Assembly (NCBI GenBank): GCA_012861695.1
Contig: JAAOOA010000178.1
Coordinates: 382,501 to 446,500, forward strand
Direction: 5' to 3'
Source of the DNA: Trematomus loennbergii
Lineage: Eukaryota > Chordata > Actinopteri > Perciformes > Nototheniidae
DNA length: 64,000 nucleotides
The notes under the pieces were generated by a model. That model saw only the letters and a list, made by a program, of their open reading frames with translations. It was not told where the DNA came from and searched no databases. Numbering within the stretch: the stretch's first letter is position 1; the number at the start of each line of letters is the position of its first letter. This document shows, one piece after another, positions 1 to 27,690 of the stretch. The translations under genes were made by a program, and so were the position numbers.

Positions 1-357
1 GTCTCTTCTTCATCACATGTGTCCCTCTGTGGAAAGAGCTCTGAAAGCTTCAGGAACAAAGATTCTCTCTCTTTTTGTCCTGATCCATTTCTATAAAAAC
101 CTGTCTGAAAATTAGCTGATCAGATTTTGGCCACTTTGTGATGTCATAACGATGTTTGGCTTGTGTAACCACTAGCCAATCAGCAACCAAGGTAACTAAT
201 CACCTGAATCTCCTCCTAGAGCACCATTAGGCGCTTTCACACCGGAGTACTTTTCCCGTTTAGTTCCGATAGTTCTGGGATTTGCGTTCACACCAAAAAG
301 AGACTTAGTTCTGAGAATTTTCCCCCCCTTTTTAGTTCCTGCTAGAGAGCAGGTGGA

Positions 358-1041
358 CAGAGTGGGTGTAACGCGTTTTATAATTCAGTAATCACACTAC
401 AGTTACTAACATTGCCCGACACGCGTTACTTTTATCAAATCAGTAATCACACTACAGTTACCTACTAACATAAAGAATTACTAGATTCTCCCTTTGACAG
501 ACAAGAGGGATTTTCCGCCGCAGGTTTATATTTACGTAACATTTGCGCGACTTGCGCGCTCACCACATGCAGTGCATAAAGATGGCTGAGTCAACAGCGA
601 TAACTTTCGAGGGGTGGAGGTCTGCCCATTATTTGAGTTCGTCCGAAGAAGGACAGGAATGTGACGCTGAGGTGCAAACTGTGTCCAGGCCAGAAGCTTT
701 TATCCATGCTGCAAACACAACGTCAACCTCAACAAGCACCTGCAAAGACAACATGCTAACGTGAAGCTAATAGCTAAGGGGACCTCCGAATCCAGAGTGA
801 GGATGTCAAGTAAAGTAACGAATAAACAGCAAACACGCATTTGCGCTTCAGATGAGGCTCCTTCCGCAAAATGAAGCACCCTCCGCAGTCTGCGTGATCT
901 GCCTGTAGGGACTGAGGGGTGGCCCTGCGTGTAAAGTAACGAGTTACTTTATGTAGAGAGTAACGAAGTAAAGTAATATATTACTTTTTTTTAAAGTAAT
1001 ATGTAATATATAACTTTTTTTGAGTAACGACCCCATCTCTG
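358..1041. mobile_element. hAT-like deletion derivative with CAGAG termini
   Basis: The left end is CAGAGTGGGTGTAACGCG; the right end, read inward on the other strand, is CAGAGATGGGGTCGTTACTC. The flanks caggtgga and gcggtgga match at 6 of 8 positions, as expected for an aged 8-bp hAT duplication. Inside are repeated 'cagtaatcacactacagttac' motifs and a broken BED-finger reading frame at 582-770. Confidence 0.65.
582..770 (+). pseudogene. Broken BED zinc-finger fragment of a hAT transposase
   Basis: The frame opens MAESTAITFEGW. After one frame change it reads CKLCPGQKLLS, and after another NLNKHLQRQHANV. The order C-x2-C followed by H-x4/5-H is the pattern of the BED-type zinc finger at the N terminus of hAT transposases and ZBED proteins. 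At least two frame breaks and a missing catalytic domain make it a dead fragment. It lies inside the hAT-like element, which supports that element's classification. Confidence 0.6.
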
Positions 1042-1089
1042 GCGGTGGAGTGATGAGGAGGTGTCGGCGTTCTGGCGATTTACTCGGAA

Positions 1090-1136
1090 GGCTTCAGTAG
1101 AAGCTGCTGGGAGTCCCAGCAGCTTCTACTGAAGCC
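1090..1136. repeat. Perfect 23-bp palindrome with a 1-nt centre
   Basis: The arms 1090-1112 and 1114-1136 are exact reverse complements (left arm begins GGCTTCAGTAG, right arm ends CTACTGAAGCC) around a single G. It lies in the 229-1386 element. Such a tight palindrome may come from a template-switch event or from an assembly artefact. Confidence 0.85.
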
Positions 1137-1824
1137 AGTCCCTAACTCGGGGACTTCCGGCCGGGGACTCCTGGTGGCAGTATACGCCGTGAAGTTGTTT
1201 TGCGGCTGCCAGTAAACCTAAAGCAGAAGAATACGAAGTGACGTCAGCGGCTCATTTGCGTAATCTTCCCTCAGGGAACTTATTCCGGTGTGAACGCGAT
1301 CGGCTCTTAGTTCCATGGGGGTACTAAGTGCTGGGAACTAAGTGCAGGGAACTAAGTACAGCAAAGTACTTGGTGTGAAAGCGGCTAATGTGTTCTTTGT
1401 AACAAATCTCTCTCAGAGGGCGTGGGGAGGGGCTCCTTATTGTTATCTAAAGTAACAGACAGAGAATCAGCACTTTTGAAACGGGGCTGAAACAGAGGGG
1501 ATTATGGGTAATGCTGCAATGATCTGTTTGGTGTTTCAGCCAATCAGAGACAGGCTCTGTATATATCTGAGACCTGTGATATATTGATGAGAAACAGTAG
1601 AATAGGGGACCTTTAAAGTAAAGTCTGATCTATCTTTATCTCCACAGGTGCTGCTGTTATTTTGTGTACAATTATTCACAGTTCCAGCTTTTGAAATGTG
1701 AAGATGTAATTGTACTCCTAAAACTAAAGTACATTTTCCTGATCATGCTTAAATACTTTTACATAAGTACCATTCTCGAAGCAGTACTTTTACTTGTAAC
1801 AGAGTATTTTTAGGTTGCAGTAAT

Positions 1825-2165
1825 AGTACTTTTACCTAGGTTAAGGATCTGATTCGGAGACAGTTTCTTCCCGCGGGCAGTGAGACTGTTAAAAATGGAA
1901 CTGTTGAAACAACTTCAAAACATTCATCTGCTACTCAGTAATATGTATCTAATATCTAATATATATATATATATCATTCCAATAACTTGTACTGCACTAT
2001 TCCACATCATCACTTTATTTTAAACTATTTTTCTTTTTGTATTGCTCTTGCTCTATTGTTATTATTGTTATTATGTTGCATTGTTGGAGAAGCCTGTGAC
2101 ATAAGATTTTCAACTACATAATTACTCTGTAGCTATGTCAGATTGACAATAAAGATCCTTGAACC
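1825..2165 (+). mobile_element. LINE 3' end fragment
   Basis: The segment begins with a degraded end of a reverse-transcriptase frame (gttaaggatctgattcggag). It then has an A/T-rich 3' region with 'gcattgttggagaagcctgtgac' and ends in 'gacaataaagatccttgaa'. The same tail pattern recurs near 7200, 36640, 41180 and, reversed, near 23690 and 63600, as expected for 5'-truncated LINE copies. Confidence 0.55.
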
Positions 2166-2459
2166 TTGATCTCAGCTGTGAAGTCCTGCTTAGATGTACA
2201 TGAAGCCTGGGCACAGCAGTTGGTGTTCAAGGAGGATTATTATTACGTTGTAACAGATAGCTTAGATATTAAGCATGTTCATTTATCTAATATCATATTC
2301 CAATTACTTGTATATAGACTCTCCTGCACTATTTCCATTCTATTTTTATTTGTATTTACTATTTTATCTGTGTTATTGTGTTGAATGTTTACAAATGTTG
2401 ACTTTCCTTCAATATAATATTCATAACTGTACAAACAAAGCTCTTATTGAGGTTCCTAC

Positions 2460-4001
2460 CTCCAGCAGAGATGATGGCATCGGCCCATCGGACCACTTCT
2501 TCATCATATTCTCCCCTCTTCACAATCCGTACCTCAATGCCTTTGCTCCTGCAAACACAACATGATGAAACAGTTTTAATAGTAGATTTAAAAAGAGCCG
2601 AGCTTTCCTGTCTGCTCTGGGGTTATCTGGGGAATCTCACCGCAGGCTCTTCACAATGTGCTCCACGTTGTTGGTGTGTATTTTGTGTCTTTCCTGCAGG
2701 CCGCTGTAGCTGGAGCCCTTCAGAGCGAGCTGCAAAACACACACACGAGATGTAGAAGAAACAGGTAAGAGGTTGTTTACCGTCAGAGGTCACAGTCTAA
2801 AGGCAGCTGTGGAAGTACACTGACTTAAGTACGGTCCTTAAGTGTTATTTTGACATAATAATAATTTCTACTACTTTCTTCTCTACAAAATGTCAGAGGC
2901 AAATTAAGTACTTTTTACTCCACTACAGTTAGTATACACGTATATTACTTTTTTTCATATAATAATAACACGTGCTTATGTGATATGATAATTACTTTAC
3001 TGCTTATCAACCGTGTATTTGTGAAGTCTCTAGAAATGGCTCCACATTGACAAACTACATTAAAATGATATGACACTTACTGTATCTGTTAGTTTTTCTT
3101 ATTATAATTATTCTTATTATAGGCAATTTGAGACTTCTGTTTTAAGGAATGAGCTGTAAACACTTTTTGTAACACAATACATTAAACCCTATGGAGAGCT
3201 GTGACGTAGGCTGTTTGTTTTCTTAAAGCATATTCAAGTATCAAGCTTACATTTACCTACATTTTTCCAACTTATAACTTAACTTATGAGGCAATATACC
3301 TCTATTGAGTGGCCCAGCCCTTCGTATGCATGTTTTTCTATATGTGGCCCTCAGTGAAAACAGTTTAGACACTCCTGGTCTATGACTTTTACTTAAGTAA
3401 ACACTTTTGTACTCAACCAAAATATTTTAACTCAGTATGGTTTTACTTGTAATAGAGTATTTTAAGACCATTAGACTTTTGCTCAGGTACAGGGTCTGTG
3501 TATATACTCATGTACTTATATACATACTGAAATGGGCATTTGAGCAGAATAAATACTTTTTGACGTAAATACTTTTGTACTCAACCAAAACATTTGAACT
3601 CAGTATTTTTGTACTTGTAATCGAGTATTTTAAGACCATTAGACTTTTGCTCAGGTAAAGGGTCTGCTCTGCCTGAAGCAACACCTTTTAATCAGTATGT
3701 TTTACTTGTAATCGAGTATTTTAAGACCATTAGACTTTTGCTAGGGTAAAGGTGAAGGAGAATCACTCACCAGGTGTTTGAGGTCCTCTTCAGAGAGCCC
3801 TGCATACAGGTATCGCTGCTGCTCAAACTCATACCTGGTGGTCTTTGTAACCACTGCTACTTTCTCAGGTTTGAATCCAGCTGTAGGCAGCGAGGAGGCG
3901 TGTTTTAGTGAAGAGTGAAAGGTCTGAAGTGAGTTTCCATTCAGCAGACTGACAGCTCGAGTCCCCAGACCCAGCAAGTTCACCACCGAGCGGCGAGGCA
4001 T
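2460..4001 (-). CDS. nadk2: NAD kinase 2, mitochondrial (5' coding exons 1-3; partial)
   Basis: NADK2 phosphorylates NAD+ to NADP+ in the mitochondrial matrix. Three minus-strand exons are visible: 3771-4001 (phase 0 end, GTGAGT donor), 2641-2729, and 2460-2548 (GTAGGA donor). They encode a presumed basic mitochondrial leader (MPRRSVVNLLGLGTRAVSLL), then FKPEKVAVVTKTTRYEFEQQ, LALKGSSYSGLQERHKIH, and GIEVRIVKRGEYDEE ending ADAIISAG, just before the NAD-kinase GGDGT motif. That motif must lie on the next exon, off the left edge. The order matches vertebrate NADK2 as I recall it. I chose the ATG at 4001; in-frame ATGs at 4028 and 4040 are alternatives. All junctions are in phase and no frame breaks are seen. 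Intron 1 (2730-3770) carries three diverged copies of a 'gtattttaagaccattagactttt' repeat. Confidence 0.92.
3390..3750. repeat. Three diverged tandem copies in nadk2 intron 1
   Basis: The motif 'gagtattttaagaccattag' followed by 'acttttgctcaggta' recurs near 3456, 3625 and 3715. It is rich in 'tactt/aagta' words, as in repeat families A and B, but belongs to neither. Confidence 0.6.
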
Positions 4002-6300
4002 TCTCACAACAAGTGACCACACACCCATAAACTCAATCACATGTCCAATTAACAGGTTACTGAGGACTCTCTGCTGTTACATACTGCGTTATATGTCAGT
4101 CCTCTGGTTAATTCACTGAATTTGGAAAGCCCAAATAAAGTCACACCACGCCCAGTTGCCAGGGAAGGTCACCAGTCCTGTCAATCAAACTATAGTTACC
4201 CGTTTATGACTCCAAAATATGCCTTTACCAAGTGGAGTATTTCCTCAGAGATTCACCGAAAACACAATTCAGCTCGCAGTTTAACTGACGTTAGTAACCA
4301 TGCCAACCGTATTTGGTCAGGTTAAAAGACAGCGTTACGAGCTGAGCTCAACAAGCTAAACGAAGCTAGCAGTTTGCTTTCAAGGCTTCCTACGAACTGT
4401 AACGGCTGGGTTCACTCTTTCCACACACCACACACAGCTCTGCCTCATTACTCAAGTCCAGAAGAGTTCAAACTGGAGCTGAAACACCTGAGCTGAAGAA
4501 TGAACGACAACACAAGAAACTCTGGCAGCACTGCACGTCCCATGAAGGTTGGCACGTAGTAGCCTGGGTTTACGTACGCGACGTAACTTCCTATTGGCTG
4601 CGCGCCTGTCAGTCAAATAAGTTTTGTTTTGGCTGACAGCACGCCCGTGATCCATGATGCGTTCAAAGACACGCGTAAGACTGGGAAAAGTCAAATATAA
4701 ATACTAGCAGAAAAAAACTGTTCGTTGTAGCTTTCAGTGATAAATAAGTCCAAATGTGGCCGATATCAGGATTTTAAAAGTGGGCCAACTGAGGCCCCGA
4801 GTCACCCAGACACCTAGATAAAGTATTTCAATTGTTATAGTTGTTAAACACTTAAAATCCTTATGTATGTCTTTGATGAAAGGCCAAAACGTACATCTAA
4901 ATATATTTTATCTCAAATATTATTAGCTTATAAAACACCCACCATGGTTTTCTAGAAATTCCTAGAATGGGTATGACTTCAATGAAAGCTATGACCCTTC
5001 AATTTCTTTCAGGCAGATTGACCTTTGACATTTCCTTTGTTATGCCCTTCAAAGAGGGGTATTGGCTTTGCCCTAAAATACTGACTACGTTTCTTTTTTT
5101 CGTCATTCACTGAATGTAAATGTTTAACGTGTAGGTGTAACTGTAAAAAGCAGAAGTAGAGGGGCTTTAAGCCTCTTACTCTGTGAAACTAATATATGAT
5201 GAAGAAATATTGGGCCTTGGTTTGACTGGTGTAAATTACTCTGTACCTGAACACAACAATGATGGACAGCATGAAGCAGAGCAGCACATGTGTTATTATC
5301 ACAGCTGATAGGGTTGATAATGGCATACTGCAAACTGCACCCTAGTTCCACTTCCTTACTTGCAACATTGATCACATGCTTTTGACCACAAACTGGAAAA
5401 ACAGTGTCCAAAAAAACAGTTTCAGTCTGAGACAAAATGACATAAAAGACACTTTTAGGAATTCACAGTATTTAAGAAAAGAGGGCTGTTGCTGAGGCGT
5501 TACAACACCTCCATCTGGTTTCAAGAGTTTTAAGAGTCATATGCAGGTTTATGATGCTGCTTCTTAAGACCTGGATGAACTTACTGTGACATCTTACATT
5601 TGTTTTCGTGAGGTTATGCTGACTAATGTGCCCTGATATACATCTTTTTAAAGCAGACATTTTATTCACAGCAGGAGAGGCTCAAGCAATACTTATTACA
5701 TAATGACTTTGTTCAGTTCAAGTGTCAGGACAGAGAGATAGTGAGCCACACCAGGACACTGAAACTGAGGCAGCTCGATGGAATTTAGCCATAATCTATT
5801 TCAATATGTACACCTGTCTTACTGTCAAAAAAAAAACGTTGGGTGAAAAATACCCGTTATTTAATCATCATCTTACAAGATTCACACCTGACGCCTCCCC
5901 AGATTAAAGGGTGAAAACCAACCCCAGGTTTGTTTTGGAATAAACTTTCACTATGTTTGTGGTGTTTTTGGTTTTGTGTCTGTAATTCTTAAATCTTCCA
6001 CATAGCTCTTGCTCATCGTGGCAGAGGGCTACAGTGCTTCTTCAGATACAGCCACACCACACACTTGGACTTTTAGTGGGATTTTAGTTATTTTTGGGGA
6101 GATATACATCGTTTTGTTTTTTTGAAAAATCCTAGTCCTCACTTTGACTCCTGCTAACTGTGTCTGCTTTCTGCATTTTTGACATTTTTGTAGCTGCTAC
6201 TAGGGTAAGGTATTCACAATCCCTGTGTTTCTCTCCAACACACAAGAAAGCACAGGCAGTATGAGAAAATAAAGACCTTTTTGAACATTAAAGCATGGCC
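4002..6300. other. Upstream of nadk2; no gene recognised
   Basis: This stretch should hold the nadk2 5' UTR and promoter (about 4002-4700, mixed base composition with several CG dinucleotides). I see no defined promoter element. From 4700 to 6300 the sequence is A/T-rich and its short open frames resemble no family I know. Confidence 0.4.
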
Positions 6301-6303
6301 CAG

Positions 6304-6786
6304 AGACACTGAATACTGATATACACCTGAACATCAGCAGGAGAGGACTCTTTAAAGTAGAGACACTACATACTGATATACACCTGAACATCAGCAGGAG
6401 AGGAGTCTTTAAAGTAGAGACACTACATACTGATATACACCTGAACATCAGCAGGAGAGGACTCTTTAAAGTAGAGACACTACATACTGATATACACCTG
6501 AACATCAGCAGGAGAGGACTCTTTAAAGTAGAGACACTACATACTGATATACACCTGAACATCAGCAGGAGAGGACTCTTTAAAGTAGAGACACTACATA
6601 CTGATATACACCTGAACATCAGCAGGAGAGGACTCTTTAAAGTAGAGACACTACATACTGATATACACCTGAACATCAGCAGGAGAGGACTCTTTAAAGT
6701 AGAGACACTACATACTGATATACACCTGAACATCAGCAGGAGAGGACTCTTTAAAGTAGAGACACTACATACTGATATACACCTGA
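6304..6786. repeat. 57-bp minisatellite, about 8.4 copies
   Basis: Nearly identical 57-bp units contain 'actgatatacacctgaacat' and 'cagcaggagaggactcttta'. Because 57 is divisible by 3, a 198-codon minus-strand frame stays open with a 19-residue period; I do not call it a gene. The same unit, in the opposite orientation, forms the larger array at 61299-62811. Confidence 0.95.
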
Positions 6787-7199
6787 AAAGGAGCATCTTA
6801 TGTCCTCTTTAGATATACATTCTGAGACGTTTAATCACTTACAGAAATGATTCATTCATTGGTGTAACACAGAGTAGGGAATAGTGTTTGTACGAGGCTT
6901 TATGACCTGATTTGAGGGGTATTCTTCACTAATTATATTCATCTTCACCAGGGAATATTCCCATACAGTGAGGTCACTTATTACAGTACAAGCTCTACTT
7001 CTTCAGCTAATTGTGGTGTGTCATTTACTCTGCGGAATAACCTCAAACTATACACGTCCCCAGTGAGCTGATCAGTTAAACTGCTTATTGGTTTATGATA
7101 TAAACAATATGTGTCTGTATAAGGTATAAGGTAAGACTCTACTAATCAGGAGGAGATGAGGAAAAGGAAAGTGAGGATGAGGAGAGCTGAGGAAGACGT

Positions 7200-7490
7200 C
7201 TTGCTCTCTATATTTATTTTAGTTTGTAATTATCAACTTACAATAACTACTTATTGACTTGTTTACACTTTTTACTGCCTTGACCGTATTGTTCTTGTAT
7301 TTGTATGGTAATGTATTGTTTTGTAAGCGTACTGTTCAATGTTCATACTGTAGGTCCAATTTATAGTCACTTATATATTAAAGGTTTAGCTTGTATTGTC
7401 AAAATGACACTTATGCACCATCTGGAATACTTAGAATTTCGCTGTACTGTGTGTAGTGACAATAAAGGAATCAATCTAATCTATATGGAC
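7200..7490 (+). mobile_element. LINE 3' tail
   Basis: An A/T-rich segment ends in 'gctgtactgtgtgtagtgac' followed by 'aataaaggaatcaatctaat'. This is the usual form of a 5'-truncated LINE tail in fish DNA. No coding part is left. Confidence 0.5.
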
Positions 7491-7650
7491 CGCTCAATAA
7501 TAACTGTCAGATGATTTCTGTAACAACTCTCAACAAAGTTTTGACATCTGGGCTTCACCTGAAACTGTGTCATAGGGCTAACGGTGTTATTGTGGGAGGA
7601 CCATTTTCTAATTCCCTCCCTCTCTCTTCTCTCTCTCTCTCTCTCTCTCC

Positions 7651-7746
7651 TGGATGTCTTCCCTGCCGTTTCCAATCACCATAGAGCCATGAGACTCATT
7701 TGATTCCTCCACACACTCTCCTGTTGGAGCTCCATCCTCCATCTTC
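7651..7746 (-). other. Possible minus-strand exon, unidentified
   Basis: On the minus strand a strong acceptor (GTTTCTCTCTGCAG) precedes an open frame starting MEDGAPTGECVEESNESHGS and continuing MVIGNGREDIQE before a (GA)n run. An internal GTGATT after the second methionine, or a site near the (GA)n run, could be the donor. I do not recognise the peptide. The position between nadk2 and slc1a3 is where human RANBP3L lies in the same orientation, but I see no similarity to that protein. It may be chance. Confidence 0.2.
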
Positions 7747-7947
7747 CTGCAGAGAGAAACCACACACACCTGAAGAGGTTTGTGATTAATACGCTTTCAT
7801 TCTGTTGTGCTTTAAATGTTTGAGGTACGAAGGGGTGACATGCAGCTTTTACCTGGGTTCATCTTTTTTGATCACATAGTTGATTATTTGAATAGAAAGG
7901 AAATAAATATGAGTCTAAGAAGTACAAGAAGGTGTGCAAAATAGACA

Positions 7948-9118
7948 GAGGTGTAAAGTAACTAAGTACATTTACTCTACAGTACCTAAGTAAAATGTTG
8001 AGGTGCTTGTACTTTACTTGAGTATTTCATGTTATGCTACTGTGTACTTCTACTCCACTACAGTTCAGAGGTAAATGGTGTACTTCTACTCCACTACATG
8101 TATTTAATCCCTTTAGTTACTTCACAGATGTGGATGAATGATGTGAAATATAATCAAGTGAATCAGACTTTAGTTCCACCTGGAGTAAATTCACAAGCTA
8201 CCCTGCAGTATACAAAGTCATTCAAACTAGCTGCACCTTTACCAGCTTGAGAACACTTTCATGATCAATCATTATAAAACATATCATATATATTATTCTG
8301 AAATGGACCAATCTGCACAATGACTACTTTTACTGTCGCTACTTTCACTATATTTTGATGAGAATACTTTTATACTTTTACTTGAGGAACATTTTGAATG
8401 CAGGACTTTTACTGTAACAGAGTATTCCTACACTCTGGTACTTCTACCTTTACTCAAGTACAAGATCTGAGTACTTCTACTTTTACTCAAGATCTGAGTA
8501 TTCTACTTTTACTCAAGTACAAGATCTGAGTACTTCTACTTTTACTCAAGTACAAGACCTGAGTACTTCTACTTTACTCAAGTACAAGATCTGAGTACTT
8601 TACTTTTACTCAAGTACAAGATCTGAGTACTTCTACTTTTACTACAAGTACAAGGTCTGAGTACTTCTACTTTTACTCAAGATCTGAGTACTTCTACTTT
8701 TACTCAAGTACAAGACCTGAGTACTTCTACTTTTACTCAAGATCTGAGTACTTTACTTTTACTAAAGTACAAGATCTGAGTACTTCTACTTTTACTCAAG
8801 TACAAGATCTGAGTACTTCTACTTTACTCAAGTACAAGATCTGAGTACTTCTACTTTTACTACAAGTACAAGGTCTGAGTACTTACTTTTACTCAAGATC
8901 TGAGTACTTCTATTTTACTCAAGTACAAGATCTGAGTACTTCTACTTTTACTCAAGTACAAGACCTGAGTACTTCTACTTTTACTCAAGATCTGAGTACT
9001 TCTACTTTTACTAAAGTACAAGATCTGAGTACTTCTACTTTTACTCAAGTACAAGATCTGAGCACTTCTACTTTTACTCAAGCACAAGATCTGAGTACTT
9101 CTACTTTTACTCAAGTAT
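7948..9118 (+). mobile_element. Repeat family A, full copy with 33-bp array
   Basis: A unique part of about 500 bp (including 'ctgcagtatacaaagtcatt' and 'cttttactgtcgctactttc') is followed by a degenerate array of a 33-bp unit built on 'caagtacaagatctgagtac' (about 8450-9118). Other copies occur at 24188-25103, 32908-34170 and 39531-40178. No transposase is present. The array in this copy has many small indels. Confidence 0.85.
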
Positions 9119-9299
9119 TTATAGATCTCAGCTTGCTCTACGCCAAAACCTGTATTGCATTGCTTTGGAAAAAAGGCTCACAGCACAATTATCACTCATT
9201 GGTCAAGACGGATGCTGTCAGGCCTTCCATTGGAGGAGATATCCTATTATTTATGTCCAGACAGCATGTGTTTAAGAACGTATGGAGGCCCTTCATTAA

Positions 9300-9626
9300 C
9301 GGCCCGTCCACACGGCGGCGTGCGTTGAAGCTTCAACGCTTCTGCCCATTCACTTTGAATGGGGTGACGTCACGTTTCGCCGAACTGCATTGTGGGAGCG
9401 AAGCGTAGCTTCAGAAGCGTTGCTCGCTGCAAAAGTTGAGCAATGTTCAACTTTTGAAGCTTCGGCGGAAGCGTCAGCCAATCAAATCATATGCCAGTAC
9501 AAGCTCTAGCCAATCAAACCACGTGCTTGTGTGTCAGGGGCGGGAGATTCATGTGATGGTTGTTGGTCGAGTTTCAGCCCCCCCCCACCGGCAAGCTTCA
9601 ACGCACGCCGCCGTGTGGACGGGCCG
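9300..9626. mobile_element. Harbinger-like MITE with TAA target duplication
   Basis: The terminal inverted repeats are long and almost perfect: CGGCCCGTCCACACGGCGGC at the left and its complement at the right. TAA occurs on both sides (9297-9299 and 9627-9629). A 3-bp TTA/TAA duplication is typical of PIF/Harbinger elements. The 327-bp interior has no coding frame of note. A second copy starts at 21766. Confidence 0.75.
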
Positions 9627-9692
9627 TAAGGATCTGAATGTATCTAAAGGTCAAGAGGATGCATAATTTTAATATGATGGCCTTGTCTATAT

Positions 9693-10492
9693 TAATAGAA
9701 CAATAATGTCATTGTTAGCTAATGAATGTTTCCATGCTGAACAACGGCAACATGACAACGTTTTCATTGGTCCCTCTTCTTTAGAGAAGACCAGGAAATT
9801 ATGGATACACGGATCGTTCAAATCAATAGGCACGCAATGACTCTAAATAATAATGATCACGCCACAAACACACATTCAAACTAAAGGAACCAGCCTGTTT
9901 GGGAAATGTGAGAAGTAGAAGTACAGGTATTGAGTTCAACTGTAAGAAGTAGAAAGTACAGGTATTTGTGTTCAACATGTAAGAAGTAGAAAGTACAGGT
10001 ATTTGGGTTCAACATGTAAGAAGTAGAAAGTACAGGTATTTGTGTTCAACATGTAAGAAGTAGAAAGTACAGGTATTTGTGTTCAACATGTAAGAAGTAG
10101 AAAGTACAGGTATTTGAGTTCAAAATGTAAGAAGTAGAAAGTACAGGTATTTGAGTTCAACATGTAAGAAGTAGAAAGTACAGGTATTTGTGTTCAAAAT
10201 GTAAGAAGTAGAAAGTACAGGTATTTGAGTTCAACATGTAAGAAGTAGAAAGTACAGGTATTTGTGTTCAAAATGTAAGAAGTAGAAAGTACAGGTATTT
10301 GTTGTTCAACATGTAAGAAGTAGAAAGTACAGGTATTTGTGTTCAACATGTAAGAAGTAGAAAGTACAGGTATTTGGGTTCAAAATGTAAGAAGTCAGAA
10401 AAATAAGTAGTGGAGTAAAGTACTGATACCAGAAAAATGTACTTAAGTACAGTAATGAAGTATTTGTACTCCATACTTCCACCTCTGTTGTT
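9693..10492 (+). mobile_element. Repeat family B, 5'-truncated, with 37-bp array
   Basis: The copy contains the family B body ('aatgtcattgttagctaatg', 'ggaaccagcctgtttgggaa'), an array of about 13 units of a 37-bp motif with 'aagtacaggtatttgtgttc' (9905-10395), and the right end '...ccacctctg'. The 5' part found in the 17571 and 57164 copies is missing. It ends about 55 bp before the first recognised slc1a3 exon. Confidence 0.85.
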
Positions 10493-10550
10493 ATTGTTGT
10501 ATCTGCTTGTTGCCAGTATGAACTGATGTGCATGTCTTTCTCACAGCAGG

Positions 10551-26587
<16,037 letters not shown>

Positions 26588-27145
26588 GTCACATGGCTCT
26601 GTTTGAAAGGATAGAGACCTGATTGCTAGATGATGTTTCCACCATAACGTTGCTGACATTATTTCACACATTTGTTAACGTTCCTTTATTATCTAGTCCT
26701 GCATCACGTTCATTTCTGATTTGTATGTTTACTACTTTAATATTTTATCTTCATATAACATGTAGTGATTGAGGTGAAGGTAGATTTAGATACATGTGAC
26801 AGATTTAAACACTGCATTAAAATAAGCATTTTGTCACCAGGACATAGCTCAACTTAAATAAAAATGTCTCTTTATCGTCACAACATAAGTTAATATTGTG
26901 GTTTTTATTACAGGTTATAACAAGAATGCAATGTGTGTGTGTGCGTGTGCGTTGTGCGTGTGCGCGTGTGTGTCTGAATTTTTTACCAACATTGCTAATT
27001 TTCTGTAGATATGACAGTGAATATGTTGGGTGATTTAATGCTTGTTAACGCTTCTGTTTTCAATATGAATGTGTGACGCGGATATTGAAGTCTCTCTGAG
27101 AAAATGGTGACCTATACTTTTGTTTATTATAACGAAGTTTAGTGA

Positions 27146-27151
27146 AATAAA
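27146..27151 (+). terminator. Polyadenylation signal AATAAA, probable slc1a3
   Basis: AATAAA in 'agtgaaataaaatacaaaaa' lies about 560 bp after the slc1a3 stop codon, in a plausible place for cleavage. Position is approximate to one or two bases. Confidence 0.5.
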
Positions 27152-27571
27152 ATACAAAAATAATTACTGACTGTTTTCGTTTTTATTTCAAATGTCCGGG
27201 ATCATTTTGGTAGATTACAAACGCAAACGATATTTCCTAAATAATCGCTTTCTTTTCTGAACAACATATCATGTTGTATGGTCTCTGAAGGAGAAGTGAA
27301 TATGGGTCTCTGAAGGAGAATGAATATGGTTCTCCTCCGAAGGACTACAAGGCTTACATTATACATTTGGATTGATACTGACCTCACCTGCCAGCTTGAC
27401 AATGATAAAATAAGCAAATTATTGAAAGTTAAGGGAATTTATATAGTTAAAAGTTCTTTAGGAAAATAACTAAAATACATACATTTTATGAGCTGTTTTG
27501 AAAAGTATTTATTAAGGGAAGGCGTGAAGCTTAATGCCACAGACAGTAGTACATATGTTTTGCATTGATGG

Positions 27572-27630
27572 ATTGACAGACAGACAGACAGACAGATAGA
27601 TAGATAGATAGACAGATAGATAGATGATAG

Positions 27631-27686
<56 letters not shown>

Positions 27687-27690
27687 GAAG
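27572..27690. repeat. GACA/GATA microsatellite
   Basis: Runs of GACA flank runs of GATA in the order GACA-GATA-GACA. A similar mixed tract occurs at 44920-45080. Confidence 0.9.

Larger units (their letters stand above)
229..1386. mobile_element. Foldback MITE (ends GGCGCTTTCACACC / GGTGTGAAAGCGGC) nested in the outer MITE
   Basis: The ends are near-perfect inverted repeats (GGCGCTTTCACACC on the left, GGTGTGAAAGCGGC on the right). The flanks ATT and AAT look like a decayed 3-bp target duplication. The interior carries repeated 'tagttcc/ggaacta' motifs near both ends and is itself interrupted by a hAT-like element. The superfamily is uncertain; Harbinger-like is possible. Confidence 0.6.
1..1613. 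mobile_element. MITE copy with AGGTCACC/GGGACCT-type ends, split by nested insertions
   Basis: The outer parts (1-228 and 1387-1613) match, in reverse, the element at about 60070-60615. The 60-kb copy reads straight through the point where this copy is interrupted, so it serves as the empty site. The right end reads GGGACCT followed by TTAA, as in the other TTAA-flanked MITEs of this window. The left end lies outside the window. No coding capacity is seen in the outer part. Confidence 0.7.

Noticed and set aside
4452..5700. Minus-strand frames of 65-103 codons upstream of nadk2
   Set aside because: No family resemblance, no splice context and A/T-rich composition; likely chance.
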